Shown in pieces: positions 17,296 to 25,573 of a stretch of 64,000 nt of DNA. The notes under the pieces are model-generated. The model saw only the letters and a list, made by a program, of their open reading frames with translations, was not told the origin of the DNA and made no database searches. The position numbers and the translations under genes are program-made. The stretch spans positions 62,001 to 126,000 of the forward strand of contig NZ_PYUI01000012.1 in NCBI RefSeq assembly GCF_003097355.1, in the 5' to 3' direction. Position 1 is the stretch's first letter, and each line of letters starts with the position of its first letter. The stretch is from Arthrobacter sp. H-02-3 (GTDB lineage Bacteria; Actinomycetota; Actinomycetes; Actinomycetales; Micrococcaceae).

Positions 17296-18390
17296 ATGCC
17301 GGGAATAGTTGCCGCTGGAACCTTTAGGGTCATCCAACTGGCCCTGCTTCCCTTGGGGGTGGCGGCCTACGTCGCGACCGTCCCCAGAATGCTCGCGTAC
17401 AGCCGGCGCACGGGCGTCTCGGCCACCGTGTTCGCCTCTCTCTACACCCGCTGTATGCAGCACCGGCTGCAGACGAGGCCGGATGACCCTGCGGACCGGC
17501 TCATGGCGGTCATGCCGAATGTGTCCCAGGAAGGGTTCCGGCTGGAGACGGCACCCACCCTGATGGGCCACCTGCTGACGGGCTACGTTCCCAGGATCTA
17601 CCGCTATCCCTACCGGGGGCGCGCGCCCATGCACCACCAGTCGACAGCGCGGACCAGTTACTACGACGCCGCCATCCAGCGCCATCTTGCCGGTGTGGAC
17701 CAGCTCGTGGTCCTCGGGGCGGGATTCGACACCCGGGTGTTCAGGCTGTCACCGGAGAACCGCGTGCGCTACTTTGAAATCGATATGCCCCGAACCCAGG
17801 CCCACAAAATCGCAATGCTCGAGAAGGCGGGCCTACCCACAAACCTGGCCACCTATGTGTCCGCCGATTTCGAGACCGAGGACTGGATGGCGAAGCTGGT
17901 GGCCGCGGGGTTTGACCCCGGCAGGCCCGCGTTCTTCCTCTGGGAGGCGGTGACCATGTACTTGGACCGGGCCTCCGTCGAGGCGACACTGCGCAGGATC
18001 GCCGGGACCGCCCCCGGTAGCGTCGTGGCTTTTGACTACTTCTCTCAGGAAATCGTCGCCTCGCGGTCGCCTTACATGCGGTACGCGCGGGCTGCGACGA
18101 ATTTTGTCGGCGAGCCCCTGACCTTCGGCATCGACAACACTCCCCCGGCCAGGAAGAGCGCCGCGGACTTTGTCGGGTCCTTCGGGTTGGTCCTCGAGGA
18201 ACACAGGAATTTCGGCCGGGAGACCCGACGGCGGTCCGCGCCGGCCGGGTTCGTCACCGCCGTCGTGCCTGCCGCCGTCGGGCACAGTCCGCAGGAAACC
18301 GTTGCGCCGGAGACCGGAGCGCCGGCAAACAGCCAATCGGAAAACGGCCTTCCTAACGCGGCCGCCCACCACGATGAGGGGAAACCATGA
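17296..18390 (+). CDS. SAM-dependent methyltransferase, PPM/LCMT-like
   Basis: The 364-residue protein has an N-terminal hydrophobic segment (about residues 10-30) and a class I methyltransferase core with QLVVLGAGFDTRVFRL (SAM motif) and YFEIDMP, the pattern of the leucine-carboxyl-methyltransferase-like family widespread in actinobacteria (often O-methyltransferases of unknown substrate). ATG 17296 has AGGAG 10 bases upstream; ATG 17257 is an alternative. It is coupled by ATGA to a second methyltransferase. Confidence 0.82.
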   Translation: MPGIVAAGTFRVIQLALLPLGVAAYVATVPRMLAYSRRTGVSATVFASLYTRCMQHRLQTRPDDPADRLMAVMPNVSQEGFRLETAPTLMGHLLTGYVPRIYRYPYRGRAPMHHQSTARTSYYDAAIQRHLAGVDQLVVLGAGFDTRVFRLSPENRVRYFEIDMPRTQAHKIAMLEKAGLPTNLATYVSADFETEDWMAKLVAAGFDPGRPAFFLWEAVTMYLDRASVEATLRRIAGTAPGSVVAFDYFSQEIVASRSPYMRYARAATNFVGEPLTFGIDNTPPARKSAADFVGSFGLVLEEHRNFGRETRRRSAPAGFVTAVVPAAVGHSPQETVAPETGAPANSQSENGLPNAAAHHDEGKP

Positions 18391-19055
18391 CGGAACACAG
18401 CCACGAGCATCACGCCGATCCTGTGGAGCCGGCCAGCACCGCCCGGATGTGGGACGAAAAGTACAGCAGCCGCCCGCGGATGTGGAGCGGGCAACCGAAT
18501 CCACAGCTGATCGCGGAGGTTGCGCATCTGAGTCCCGGCGAGGCCCTGGATTTGGGCTGCGGCGAGGGCGCGGACGCCATTTGGCTAGCGGCCCGCGGCT
18601 GGTCCGTGACTGCCCTGGACGTCTCGGCGGTCGCCCTTGAACGCGCGGCCGCCCACGCCCAGGAACGGGGCCATTCGGCCAAGATCGAGTGGGTGCAGCA
18701 GGATCTGGCCACGTGGGTCCCGGACCGGTTGTTCGACCTCGTCACGGCCCAGTTCCTGCACTCCACCCAGATGCCGTGGCAGCAGGCGCTGCAGCTCGCT
18801 GCGGCCGCGGTACGTACCGGCGGCACCCTGCTGATCGTCGGCCACCACCCCGACGGCCTGCCGCCGTGGGGCGGGCACCACACGCCGGAGAAGTTCTTCA
18901 CCGCCGAGGAGCTTGCACATGAGCTCCGGATCGAGGAGCCCCAATGGCGCCTGGAAGTCCTCGACAGCCGGCATCGCAGCGTCATTGGCCCCGAAGGCGA
19001 GGCGGCGTCCCTCACCGACGCGGTACTGCGCGCCACCCGGCTGGCCGCCCAATAG
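18387..19055 (+). CDS. Class I SAM methyltransferase, TehB/UbiE-like
   Basis: The 222-residue protein has a His-rich start (TEHSHEHHADP), MWDEKYSSRPRMWSG, the SAM-binding ALDLGCGEGADAIWLA (residues about 52-67) and acidic motif ALDVSAVALE. The layout matches small-molecule methyltransferases of the TehB/thiopurine type. It overlaps the preceding methyltransferase by an ATGA, so both are in one operon. Substrate unknown. Confidence 0.85.
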   Translation: MTEHSHEHHADPVEPASTARMWDEKYSSRPRMWSGQPNPQLIAEVAHLSPGEALDLGCGEGADAIWLAARGWSVTALDVSAVALERAAAHAQERGHSAKIEWVQQDLATWVPDRLFDLVTAQFLHSTQMPWQQALQLAAAAVRTGGTLLIVGHHPDGLPPWGGHHTPEKFFTAEELAHELRIEEPQWRLEVLDSRHRSVIGPEGEAASLTDAVLRATRLAAQ

Positions 19056-19104
19056 CGCGGCTTGCCCCCAAACCTCATGTGATGCAGCTCACCCTGATTC
19101 GACC

Positions 19105-19132
19105 GTGAGGAAGTCCGCTCCGGACCCGTCTT
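19105..19132 (+). promoter_or_regulatory. Candidate ECF-type promoter of the Asp23 operon
   Basis: GTGAGG (19105-19110), a 16-base spacer and CGTCTT (19127-19132) resemble an ECF promoter; CGTCTT is also the -10 of the other ECF circuit in this window. It lies 53 bases upstream of the first Asp23 start. A dyad CTCAC/GTGAG overlaps the -35. Confidence 0.35.
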
Positions 19133-19184
19133 GCTTATGACGGCGCCACGGAGCGCCTTCCCCAACCGATCAGGAGTGATTGCA

Positions 19185-19724
19185 TTGACGACCCAGACGC
19201 ACACCCCGGCAGACGTCCACGGCCAGACCGGCCCGGCAGCCACCTCGGAGGCGCCCGGGCTGAACAACCCTGCCCAGAAGACCCCTGCACTGGAGAGCTC
19301 TGCGCTGGAGAGCTCTGCGCAGCCAGCCGGCCACGACGGGCGGGGCGCCACCACTGTGGCCGACGGCGTCGTGGCAAAGATCGCCGGCATCGCGATCCAG
19401 GAAATCGAGGGAGTGCACGCCCTGGGCGGCGGAGCGGCCCGCGCGCTCGGAACCCTGCGCGAAAAGGTCGGCCAGAAGGACCTCACCCAGGGCGTCAGCG
19501 TGGAAGTCGGCCAGACCCAGGTCGCGGTGGACATCACCCTTGTGGTCGAATATCCGCACCCGCTCCAGCAAGTTGCGGACAACGCCCGCGACGCCGTCTA
19601 CACGGCCATCGAGGACCTCGTCGGCATGGAGGTGACGGAGGTCAACATCACCATCACCGATATCCACGTGCCGTCCGATGACGAGGATGCCGAGGACGCC
19701 CGGACTGAGCCGAGGGTGGCTTGA
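19185..19724 (+). CDS. Asp23/Gls24-family envelope stress protein
   Basis: The 179-residue protein has a disordered N-terminus of about 60 residues containing an in-frame LESSA duplication, then an Asp23 domain (VADGVVAKIAGIAIQEIEGV to VNITITDIHVP) and an acidic tail. Asp23 proteins coat the inner face of the cell membrane in Gram-positive bacteria through AmaP-type anchors. TTG 19185 is chosen because AGGAG ends 8 bases upstream. It begins a run of genes joined by four-base overlaps. Confidence 0.88.
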   Translation: MTTQTHTPADVHGQTGPAATSEAPGLNNPAQKTPALESSALESSAQPAGHDGRGATTVADGVVAKIAGIAIQEIEGVHALGGGAARALGTLREKVGQKDLTQGVSVEVGQTQVAVDITLVVEYPHPLQQVADNARDAVYTAIEDLVGMEVTEVNITITDIHVPSDDEDAEDARTEPRVA

Positions 19725-19915
19725 GCCCCACGGCGGCCGGCGTGGCCATCGGAGCCGTCCTGGCCGCAGCGGCGCTGGCCTTCGGGTTCTGGGGCTTCCT
19801 GCTCACCGGGCTCTTCATGGGGGCAGGGGCCGTGCTGGGCCGCGCCGCCGAAGGCCGGCTGGACCTCGGCGGCGTAATGGACGCCTTGCGCGGCAAGCGC
19901 TCCTCCTCCTCATGA
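19721..19915 (+). CDS. Small membrane protein of the Asp23 operon (DUF2273-like)
   Basis: The 64-residue protein starts at a TTG overlapping the preceding stop (TTGA) and has two hydrophobic helices with a glycine-rich turn, then a short basic tail ending RGKRSSSS. DUF2273-type proteins of this size and topology accompany asp23/amaP genes in Gram-positive bacteria. It probably sits in the membrane with the Asp23 complex. Confidence 0.75.
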   Translation: MSPTAAGVAIGAVLAAAALAFGFWGFLLTGLFMGAGAVLGRAAEGRLDLGGVMDALRGKRSSSS

Positions 19916-20298
19916 CGCGGGCGGGGCAGACACGCATCACCCCGGCAGCCCTGAAGCACACCGTCGAAACCATCGCCGCCAGCGCCTTCGGCGTTCCGAG
20001 ATCCAACGTCGCGGCGACGCTGGACGACGATTCGGGCCGGCTCGCCGCAACGGTCTCCGTGCAGCTGGCGCTCGCGCCACTGCTGGACCACCAGGGGATG
20101 GGCCGCCAGGGGAAGGACGGCGGCACACTGTTCGACCGGTCCCGGGCGGCCCGGACAACCATCATCGCCCGCGGACTGGACCTCACCGGCAGGACGCTGG
20201 GCAGGGTCGACATCCGACTCAGCGGGGCCAAACAGTCCTCCGACACGGCCATGGTGGACGCGCCGGGCGGCAGGAACCGCCAGAGGAGGGTCACATGA
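19912..20298 (+). CDS. Asp23-like protein, divergent
   Basis: The 128-residue protein begins at an ATGA overlap. It has an N-terminal helix region (ITPAALKHTVETIAASAFGV), a beta strand (LAATVSVQLALAPLL) and another (LGRVDIRLSG) in the order of a compact Asp23 fold, with a basic loop between and an RNRQRRVT tail. It lacks the acidic tail of the first Asp23 protein. Family membership is inferred from pattern and context. Confidence 0.65.
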   Translation: MTRAGQTRITPAALKHTVETIAASAFGVPRSNVAATLDDDSGRLAATVSVQLALAPLLDHQGMGRQGKDGGTLFDRSRAARTTIIARGLDLTGRTLGRVDIRLSGAKQSSDTAMVDAPGGRNRQRRVT

Positions 20299-20876
20299 AC
20301 CAGGACCGATCCCTCCGGCGCCTGGTCCGCCGGGAAATCCACTCCTCCCGGGCCACAGCGTCAGTACTGACGGCGAGTGTTCTCGCTGTCGTCTTCCTCT
20401 GGCTTGCGCTCGAATCAGTGCTGGCGCTGCTCCGGGATAACCCGGTCCTCGCCAGCCCCGGCCAACTGGGGCACTGGCTCGCCGGCGTTCCGGACAAGAC
20501 AATCCCTGCCGGGCTGGTTGCCGCCGGAGCAGCTCTGGCGGTCCTTGGCCTGGTGTTGCTCGCCGCCGCAACGGCGGGCGGCCGCCGGTCTCGGCATGCC
20601 TTCCACAGCGACCGGAGCGCCGTGGTGGTCGATGGCGAGGTCATCGCATCGGCAGTGTCCCGGCGGGCGCGCCTCAGCGCGGGGCTCGCACCAGGGCAGG
20701 TCACCACCACGGTTAGCAAACGGGCCGTCCGGGTCCAGGTGCGTCCGACGTCGGGCGTTGCCGTGGACCGCGACGCGATCGTCACTGCGGTCCACGACGA
20801 ACTCGCCGCGTACTCCCTGGACCGCCGGATCGCCCCCACAATCCACGTCTCAAAGGAAGGAGCCCTGGGGCAATGA
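20295..20876 (+). CDS. Asp23-operon membrane protein (DUF6286-like)
   Basis: The 193-residue protein starts at an ATGA overlap. It has a short basic cytoplasmic N-terminus, two membrane helices (about residues 20-48 and 70-95), then a soluble domain with ATVSKRAVRVQVR-type alternating strands. This matches DUF6286-type proteins found in actinobacterial asp23 loci. It is probably one of two membrane anchors for the Asp23 proteins here. Confidence 0.72.
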   Translation: MNQDRSLRRLVRREIHSSRATASVLTASVLAVVFLWLALESVLALLRDNPVLASPGQLGHWLAGVPDKTIPAGLVAAGAALAVLGLVLLAAATAGGRRSRHAFHSDRSAVVVDGEVIASAVSRRARLSAGLAPGQVTTTVSKRAVRVQVRPTSGVAVDRDAIVTAVHDELAAYSLDRRIAPTIHVSKEGALGQ

Positions 20877-21478
20877 GTCAAACCAACAGGGCGCTGAACC
20901 GGATCCTACTGGCACTGGCCGGGCTCGTGCTGCTCGCAGCCGGGGCGGCAACGGCTGCCGCCGGGATGATGCCTGGCGTAGCGGCCAGCTGGGCGGCCAC
21001 GGGATCGTCCCTCATGGACCATGCCGGAAGTCTCCTCGACTCGGCACCGCTTCCGGGCCCGGCCCGCTCCTGGTGGGCCGTGGCGGGAGTCGCCGCGCTC
21101 ATCGTGGCGGCCGGGCTGAGCATCGCCTGGCTGGCATCGCAGGGCGGCGGCCGGACACCCAGGGTCGGCCGGCAGGCCGACGGCGACCGCGGCACCACCG
21201 TGGTCGAAACGGGGCTCATCGCGGCGGCCGTCAAGCAAGCGCTCGAGGGTAACCGCCTGGTACTCGGGACATCCGTCTCAGCCTGGGAATCCAGGGGCAA
21301 AACGGGGCTCCGGCTGCGGCTGCAGGCCCGGCAGGGAGCATCCCCCCGGGAGATCGCGGATACCGCAGAGGACCTGGTCCAGGGTATCGACGCGTTGCTG
21401 GGCCATCCGCTTCCGGTTCTGGTCCGAATCACCAGTGGCACCAAGACAATGGTGGCTGGACCTGATCGCGCCCGCTAA
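20873..21478 (+). CDS. AmaP-like alkaline-shock membrane anchor
   Basis: The 201-residue protein starts at an ATGA overlap and has two N-terminal membrane helices (about residues 10-32 and 62-85) followed by a cytoplasmic domain of about 110 residues with VVETGLIAAAVKQALEG and a final LPVLVRITSG strand, as in AmaP. AmaP tethers Asp23 to the membrane in firmicutes. The position after the DUF6286-like gene supports this role. Confidence 0.72.
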   Translation: MSQTNRALNRILLALAGLVLLAAGAATAAAGMMPGVAASWAATGSSLMDHAGSLLDSAPLPGPARSWWAVAGVAALIVAAGLSIAWLASQGGGRTPRVGRQADGDRGTTVVETGLIAAAVKQALEGNRLVLGTSVSAWESRGKTGLRLRLQARQGASPREIADTAEDLVQGIDALLGHPLPVLVRITSGTKTMVAGPDRAR

Positions 21479-21535
21479 CCCGGGCGGACCTACGGCTCTA
21501 CCGCGTCACCTAGTAATGACAGAAAAAGGAACATC

Positions 21536-21766
21536 ATGGGAACCGACGACAAGGCCAACAACACGGTCATCCACCACATCGGTGCGGCCAAAGAAGGTGC
21601 CGGCAGGCTGACGGGCAACGAGGACCTCAAGCGCGAAGGCCAGCAGGAGCAGGCCCGCGCCAAGCTGCAGGAGGCCAGCGAACGGTTTAAGGACGCCGCC
21701 GCCGACATCGGAGAAAACCTCAAGGACGCCGCGCGGAAGCTCAAGGAAGGCTTCAGCAAGGAGTAG
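21536..21766 (+). CDS. CsbD-family stress protein
   Basis: The 76-residue, highly charged, helical protein contains the CsbD signature (AAKEGAGRLTGNEDLKREGQ) and an amphipathic C-terminus ending KLKEGFSKE. CsbD proteins are general stress proteins of unknown mechanism, sigB-dependent in Bacillus. AAAAAGGAAC precedes the ATG. It lies between the AmaP-like gene and the sigma-factor gene and breaks the run of overlaps, so it may also be transcribed separately. Confidence 0.9.
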   Translation: MGTDDKANNTVIHHIGAAKEGAGRLTGNEDLKREGQQEQARAKLQEASERFKDAAADIGENLKDAARKLKEGFSKE

Positions 21767-21795
21767 GGCCGGACTCCGCGCACGGAAGGCCCGTT

Positions 21796-22410
21796 ATGGA
21801 AGCAGAGGAAAGCGACAGACTCGTGACTGGTTCACCCTCGGCGCCACATCAATTGGACCTCGTACCGGACGCATTGCTGGCCGGACGGGCCGCCGACGGC
21901 GACACGGCAGCCTTTGAGGCGCTGGCCCGCCGGCACGGCCCCCTCATGCGGGCCTGCGCCCGCCGCCTGACGGGCTCCCTCGCCGACGCCGACGACGTCG
22001 TGCAGGAATCGCTCATGCAGGCCTGGAAACAGCTCGATACCCTGCGCGACGGCGACGCGGTGAAGAGCTGGCTGCTGCGCATTACCGGCAGCCGCAGCAT
22101 CGACCACCTGCGGAAGCGGAGAAACCATTCCAACCTCGGGGACTTGGACCATAGGGTAGAGGCTGGCGCGGGGACCGCTCACCAGGACCATCCGGAAAGC
22201 GCCGCCCTGAGCGGTTCCCGAATGGACGCCCTCAAGGCCGCCCTCGCCGCCCTGCCCGAGGAGCAGCGCCGCTGCTGGGTGCTGAAGCAGTTCAATGACC
22301 AGAGCTATGAGGAAATTGCGCAAACCCTGAACATCAGCACTGCCAGTGTCCGCGGCCGCCTTGCCCGGGCACGCATCACCCTGGCCCGCGAAATGGAGGA
22401 CTGGCGATGA
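21796..22410 (+). CDS. ECF-like RNA polymerase sigma factor
   Basis: The 204-residue protein has sigma region 2 (about residues 35-105; ADADDVVQESLMQAWKQ and VKSWLLRITGSRSIDHLR) and region 4 (about 145-200; LPEEQRRCWVLKQFNDQSYEEIAQ, STASVRGRLARARITLA). It belongs to the ECF group. The next gene, joined by ATGA, encodes a zinc-finger/Asp23 fusion, the expected place for an anti-sigma factor. It probably controls the surrounding Asp23 genes. Confidence 0.9.
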   Translation: MEAEESDRLVTGSPSAPHQLDLVPDALLAGRAADGDTAAFEALARRHGPLMRACARRLTGSLADADDVVQESLMQAWKQLDTLRDGDAVKSWLLRITGSRSIDHLRKRRNHSNLGDLDHRVEAGAGTAHQDHPESAALSGSRMDALKAALAALPEEQRRCWVLKQFNDQSYEEIAQTLNISTASVRGRLARARITLAREMEDWR

Positions 22411-23060
22411 GCGCTCCCGGCGACATGCTCAGCTGCGGGCACAGCCTTGCAGACCTGAGCGAATATCTGGACACCGGACGGATCGGCGATCCGGGCCACC
22501 TTGCGGACTGTCCCGAATGCCAGTCCGGACTGGCATCCCTGCGAAGGCTCTCGGCCCTGGGCCATGAATTGCTCGACGCCGACACCGCCACCGCCGGCAG
22601 CGGAAGCGATGACTGGATGAAGACCATCCTGGGCAACCTGCGCCTGGAACTGCGGCCGGGCCGGATCATTCCCCTGCGGTCCGACTCACCCGAGGACGTC
22701 CTCACCGAGACAGAGGGCTCAATTTCGGCGCTGATCCGCTCCGTGGCGGATTCGCTTCCCGGCACCGCCGCCGGAAAATGCCGCCTGTACGGGGACGTTA
22801 CCCGGCCCGGGGCGCCCATCACCGTGGGCGTCGACCTCGCCGTCGTGTACGGGCATCCGCTGGAGGACCGCGCCGCCACCCTGCGCTGGAAGCTGGCAAC
22901 GGCTCTTGCCCGGCAGACCGAACTGAACATCACGGCGATCGACGTCACCATCACCGATGTCCTGGAGCCCCGAAAGCCGGAACCCCTGAACCCCGAACCC
23001 CGGCATCCGGAGCAGCCCCCCGGGCCCGGCGCCCCGCCGACTCCACAGGAGGAACCATGA
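22407..23060 (+). CDS. Zinc-finger anti-sigma domain fused to an Asp23-like domain
   Basis: The 217-residue protein has an N-terminal zinc-binding anti-sigma pattern with Cys10, His31, Cys35 and Cys38 (GHLADCPEC), a helical linker, then an Asp23-like domain (about residues 105-190; PITVGVDLAVVYGHPLEDRA, LNITAIDVTITDVLEP) and a Pro/Glu-rich tail. There is no membrane helix. The gene overlaps the sigma-factor gene by ATGA. The natural reading is an anti-sigma factor whose sensor or tether is an Asp23 domain that could join the membrane Asp23 layer. The function is inferred. Confidence 0.8.
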   Translation: MSAPGDMLSCGHSLADLSEYLDTGRIGDPGHLADCPECQSGLASLRRLSALGHELLDADTATAGSGSDDWMKTILGNLRLELRPGRIIPLRSDSPEDVLTETEGSISALIRSVADSLPGTAAGKCRLYGDVTRPGAPITVGVDLAVVYGHPLEDRAATLRWKLATALARQTELNITAIDVTITDVLEPRKPEPLNPEPRHPEQPPGPGAPPTPQEEP

Positions 23061-23482
23061 CCGAGCCCTTGCTTCCCGGGAACGGAACACCCGTCGCGCC
23101 ACCCGCTGCAGCGCGCTCTTCCGGAGTGCTCGCTCCCACAGCGTTCTCCGCGGCGTCGCTGCCGGCACAACTCCGTGAGATCATCCTGGCGGTCGACGGC
23201 GTGACGACGGTGTATCCGGCACGCCCGCTGTGGCAGACGATTGCCGGGGCGGCCCGGTCCGCATTGGGCGGAGCAACACCGTCTCCGGTGGACGTCACCG
23301 AGGCCGGCACCGGCACAGCGGTCACGACGGTCAAGGCGCGCATCGGAGTGAGCGGGGCGTACCCGGCGCCGGACGTGGCCCGGGCGGTGGCCGCCGCAGT
23401 GCGGCAGCATTTCAGCCCGCAGCCCGTGTCCGTCGAGGTCGCCATCGTCCACATCGGCGGCGACCAAATCGGCACCAACTAG
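23057..23482 (+). CDS. Asp23-like protein closing the operon
   Basis: The 141-residue protein starts at an ATGA overlap with AGGAGG at 23047-23052. After a Pro/Ala-rich start of about 35 residues it has LREIILAVDGVTTVYPARP, a variable loop, and paired strands AVTTVKARIGVSG and VSVEVAIVHIGGD separated by a helix, as in Asp23. It has no acidic tail or membrane helix. It is the last gene of the locus. Confidence 0.68.
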   Translation: MTEPLLPGNGTPVAPPAAARSSGVLAPTAFSAASLPAQLREIILAVDGVTTVYPARPLWQTIAGAARSALGGATPSPVDVTEAGTGTAVTTVKARIGVSGAYPAPDVARAVAAAVRQHFSPQPVSVEVAIVHIGGDQIGTN

Positions 23483-23916
23483 GCTGCAGGCGCCGGCGGA
23501 GCCGCCTTCGCAGCGCAAAAAATGTGACAAAAGACAGCGGACGACAACTGAGGCTAAGATGTTCGACAGTTGTCGAAGGCGCCTGCGAATGGACGAGTGG
23601 CGGAAGAGCGGCGCCGACGGCTGCGACGGACGGCCGCACCGGCGTCGCCTCTTCCCCCAAAGCCCCGGAAAGACGGGGGTTCCGGGCCCGTTCCGGCACC
23701 TCGCCGGACCTCCGTGCGGCGGGCATCAGCACGGCGTATCACCGACCGGCTGGTTCACCTACGCGGACCCCCGCGGCAACAGGGACGGCCAAATACCGGC
23801 CCTAATCTTGATCTACCCGCCAAAACTGTTACCTCCGTCACACTCTGACGGATCCGTGCGGACCGCATCGCGGAACCCCCGCCCGCTGCGACCGCCTGTG
23901 ACAAGGAAGAAGCCTC
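23483..23916. other. Intergenic region before cycA with a 7-2-7 palindrome
   Basis: These 434 bases hold no supported gene; short frames here lack coding bias and ribosome sites. TTCGACA/TGTCGAA (23562-23568 and 23571-23577) form a perfect 7-bp dyad with a 2-base centre. The rest includes the promoter region of cycA, with AAGGAAG about 9 bases before its ATG. Confidence 0.5.
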
Positions 23917-25446
23917 ATGTCTGAACGCATCACCACGGCCGCTCCGGCCACTGCAGAATCCGACATTGCACCATCTGAAATTGCTGGAACCGCCGCCTCC
24001 GCCCACGGCGCATCCGGCGCCGGGAGCCGCGAGCCGCACCTCGCCCGAGCCCTGGGCAACCGCCACATCCAGTTGCTCGCCATCGGCGGCGCCATTGGCA
24101 CCGGCCTGTTCATGGGGTCCGGCAAGACCATCTCCCTCGCCGGCCCGTCCGTGATTTTCGTCTACATGATCATCGGCTTCATGCTGTTTTTCGTCATGCG
24201 GGCCATGGGCGAGATCCTGCTCTCCAACCTGAACTACAAATCCTTCAGTGACTTCGCCGGCGACCTCCTGGGCCCCTGGGCCGGCTTCTTCACCGGCTGG
24301 TCCTACTGGTTCTTCTGGGTTGTCACCGGAGTGGCGGACATCGTCGCCATCTCCGGCTACGTGGACAAGCTCGCGCCCGGCACCCCCTTGTGGATCCCGG
24401 CGCTGCTCACCCCCGTGGTGCTGGTCCTCCTGAACCTCCCCACCGTGAAGGCGTTCGGTGAAGCGGAGTTCTGGTTTGCCATCATCAAGGTAGTGGCCAT
24501 CGTGGCCCTGATCGCCACCGGCGCGATCATGATTGCAACCCACTTCACGTCCCCCAACGGCGCGGTAGCCAACCTCGCCAACATGTGGAACGACGGCGGC
24601 ATGTTCCCGCACGGCATGTTCGGCTTCATCCTCGGTTTCCAGATCGCGATCTTCGCCTTCGCCGGCATCGAACTGGTCGGCACTGCCGCCGCCGAGACCA
24701 AGGACCCGGAGAAGAACCTGCCGCGTGCCATCAACTCCATCCCGGTCCGCGTCCTGCTCTTCTACGTCGGCGCCCTGGTGGTCATCATGGCCGTCAACCC
24801 TTGGCGCACCATCGATCCCGCCAGCAGCCCGTTCATCGGCATGTTCACGCTCGCCGGGCTGGGGATCGCCGCCGTGGTCATCAACCTTGTGGTCCTGACC
24901 TCCGCGGCCTCCAGCGCCAACTCCGGGATCTACTCCACCTCCCGCATGATCTACGGCCTGGCCCAGGACGGGAACGCGCCGAAAGCCTTCGGAAAGCTGA
25001 GCAGCCGCAAGGTCCCGCAGAACGCGCTGCTGTTCTCCTGCATCTTCCTGCTGGCCGGACTCGTCCTGCTCTACGCCGGCGACTCCGTGATCGGCGCGTT
25101 CACCATCGTCACCTCCGTGGCCTCCGTGCTGACCATGTTCGTGTGGTCCATGATCCTGATCAGCTACATCGTCTTCCGCCGCCGTCGGCCGGCCCTGCAC
25201 GCGGCGTCGAAGTTCAAGATGCCCGGCTCCGCCTTCATGCCGTACGTGGTCCTCGCGTTCTTCGTCTTCATGCTCGTGGCGCTGGCCCAGGCCGATGACA
25301 CCCGCCTGGCACTCTTCGTGGCCCCCATCTGGTTCCTCCTGCTGGGTGCCGCCTGGCACTTCAACCGGAAGACACCGCTGCAGCAGGCGCGGATTGTGGA
25401 ATGGCAGGCCGTCCGCACGGAGGAAGTCGCCCGCACCACCGTCTGA
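23917..25446 (+). CDS. cycA: D-serine/D-alanine/glycine:H+ symporter, CycA-type
   Basis: The 509-residue APC-family permease has twelve membrane helices. It closely follows E. coli CycA: NRHIQLLAIGGAIGTGLFMG, TISLAGPSVIFVYMIIGFML, YKSFSDFAGDLLGPWAG and IELVGTAAAETKDPEKNLPR. The first 45 residues are a variable cytoplasmic tail. It imports glycine, D-alanine and D-serine with protons. It is monocistronic and ends at a strong hairpin. Confidence 0.9.
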   Translation: MSERITTAAPATAESDIAPSEIAGTAASAHGASGAGSREPHLARALGNRHIQLLAIGGAIGTGLFMGSGKTISLAGPSVIFVYMIIGFMLFFVMRAMGEILLSNLNYKSFSDFAGDLLGPWAGFFTGWSYWFFWVVTGVADIVAISGYVDKLAPGTPLWIPALLTPVVLVLLNLPTVKAFGEAEFWFAIIKVVAIVALIATGAIMIATHFTSPNGAVANLANMWNDGGMFPHGMFGFILGFQIAIFAFAGIELVGTAAAETKDPEKNLPRAINSIPVRVLLFYVGALVVIMAVNPWRTIDPASSPFIGMFTLAGLGIAAVVINLVVLTSAASSANSGIYSTSRMIYGLAQDGNAPKAFGKLSSRKVPQNALLFSCIFLLAGLVLLYAGDSVIGAFTIVTSVASVLTMFVWSMILISYIVFRRRRPALHAASKFKMPGSAFMPYVVLAFFVFMLVALAQADDTRLALFVAPIWFLLLGAAWHFNRKTPLQQARIVEWQAVRTEEVARTTV

Positions 25447-25505
25447 CCCCTGAGCCTCCGCTAAGCCTCGACAGAGACACCCCGGCACGGACACGCCGGG
25501 ATGCG

Positions 25506-25543
25506 CAGGAGCCCCGACCGGATTCTTCCGGCCGGGGCTCCTG
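25506..25543. terminator. Bidirectional hairpin terminator
   Basis: CAGGAGCCCCGACCGG (25506-25521) pairs with 25528-25543 (one mismatch) around ATTCTT. It separates cycA from the convergent MFS gene. Confidence 0.85.
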
Positions 25544-25573
25544 CCCTTGATCGTGCGATCGCCTGCGGCGCCT

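Noticed and set aside
23580..23720. Possible tRNA-like sequence after the Asp23 operon
   Set aside because: No acceptor stem or T-loop pattern could be formed.
23755..25494. 579-codon frame on the minus strand
   Set aside because: It is antisense to cycA, highly charged and repetitive with no recognisable domain.
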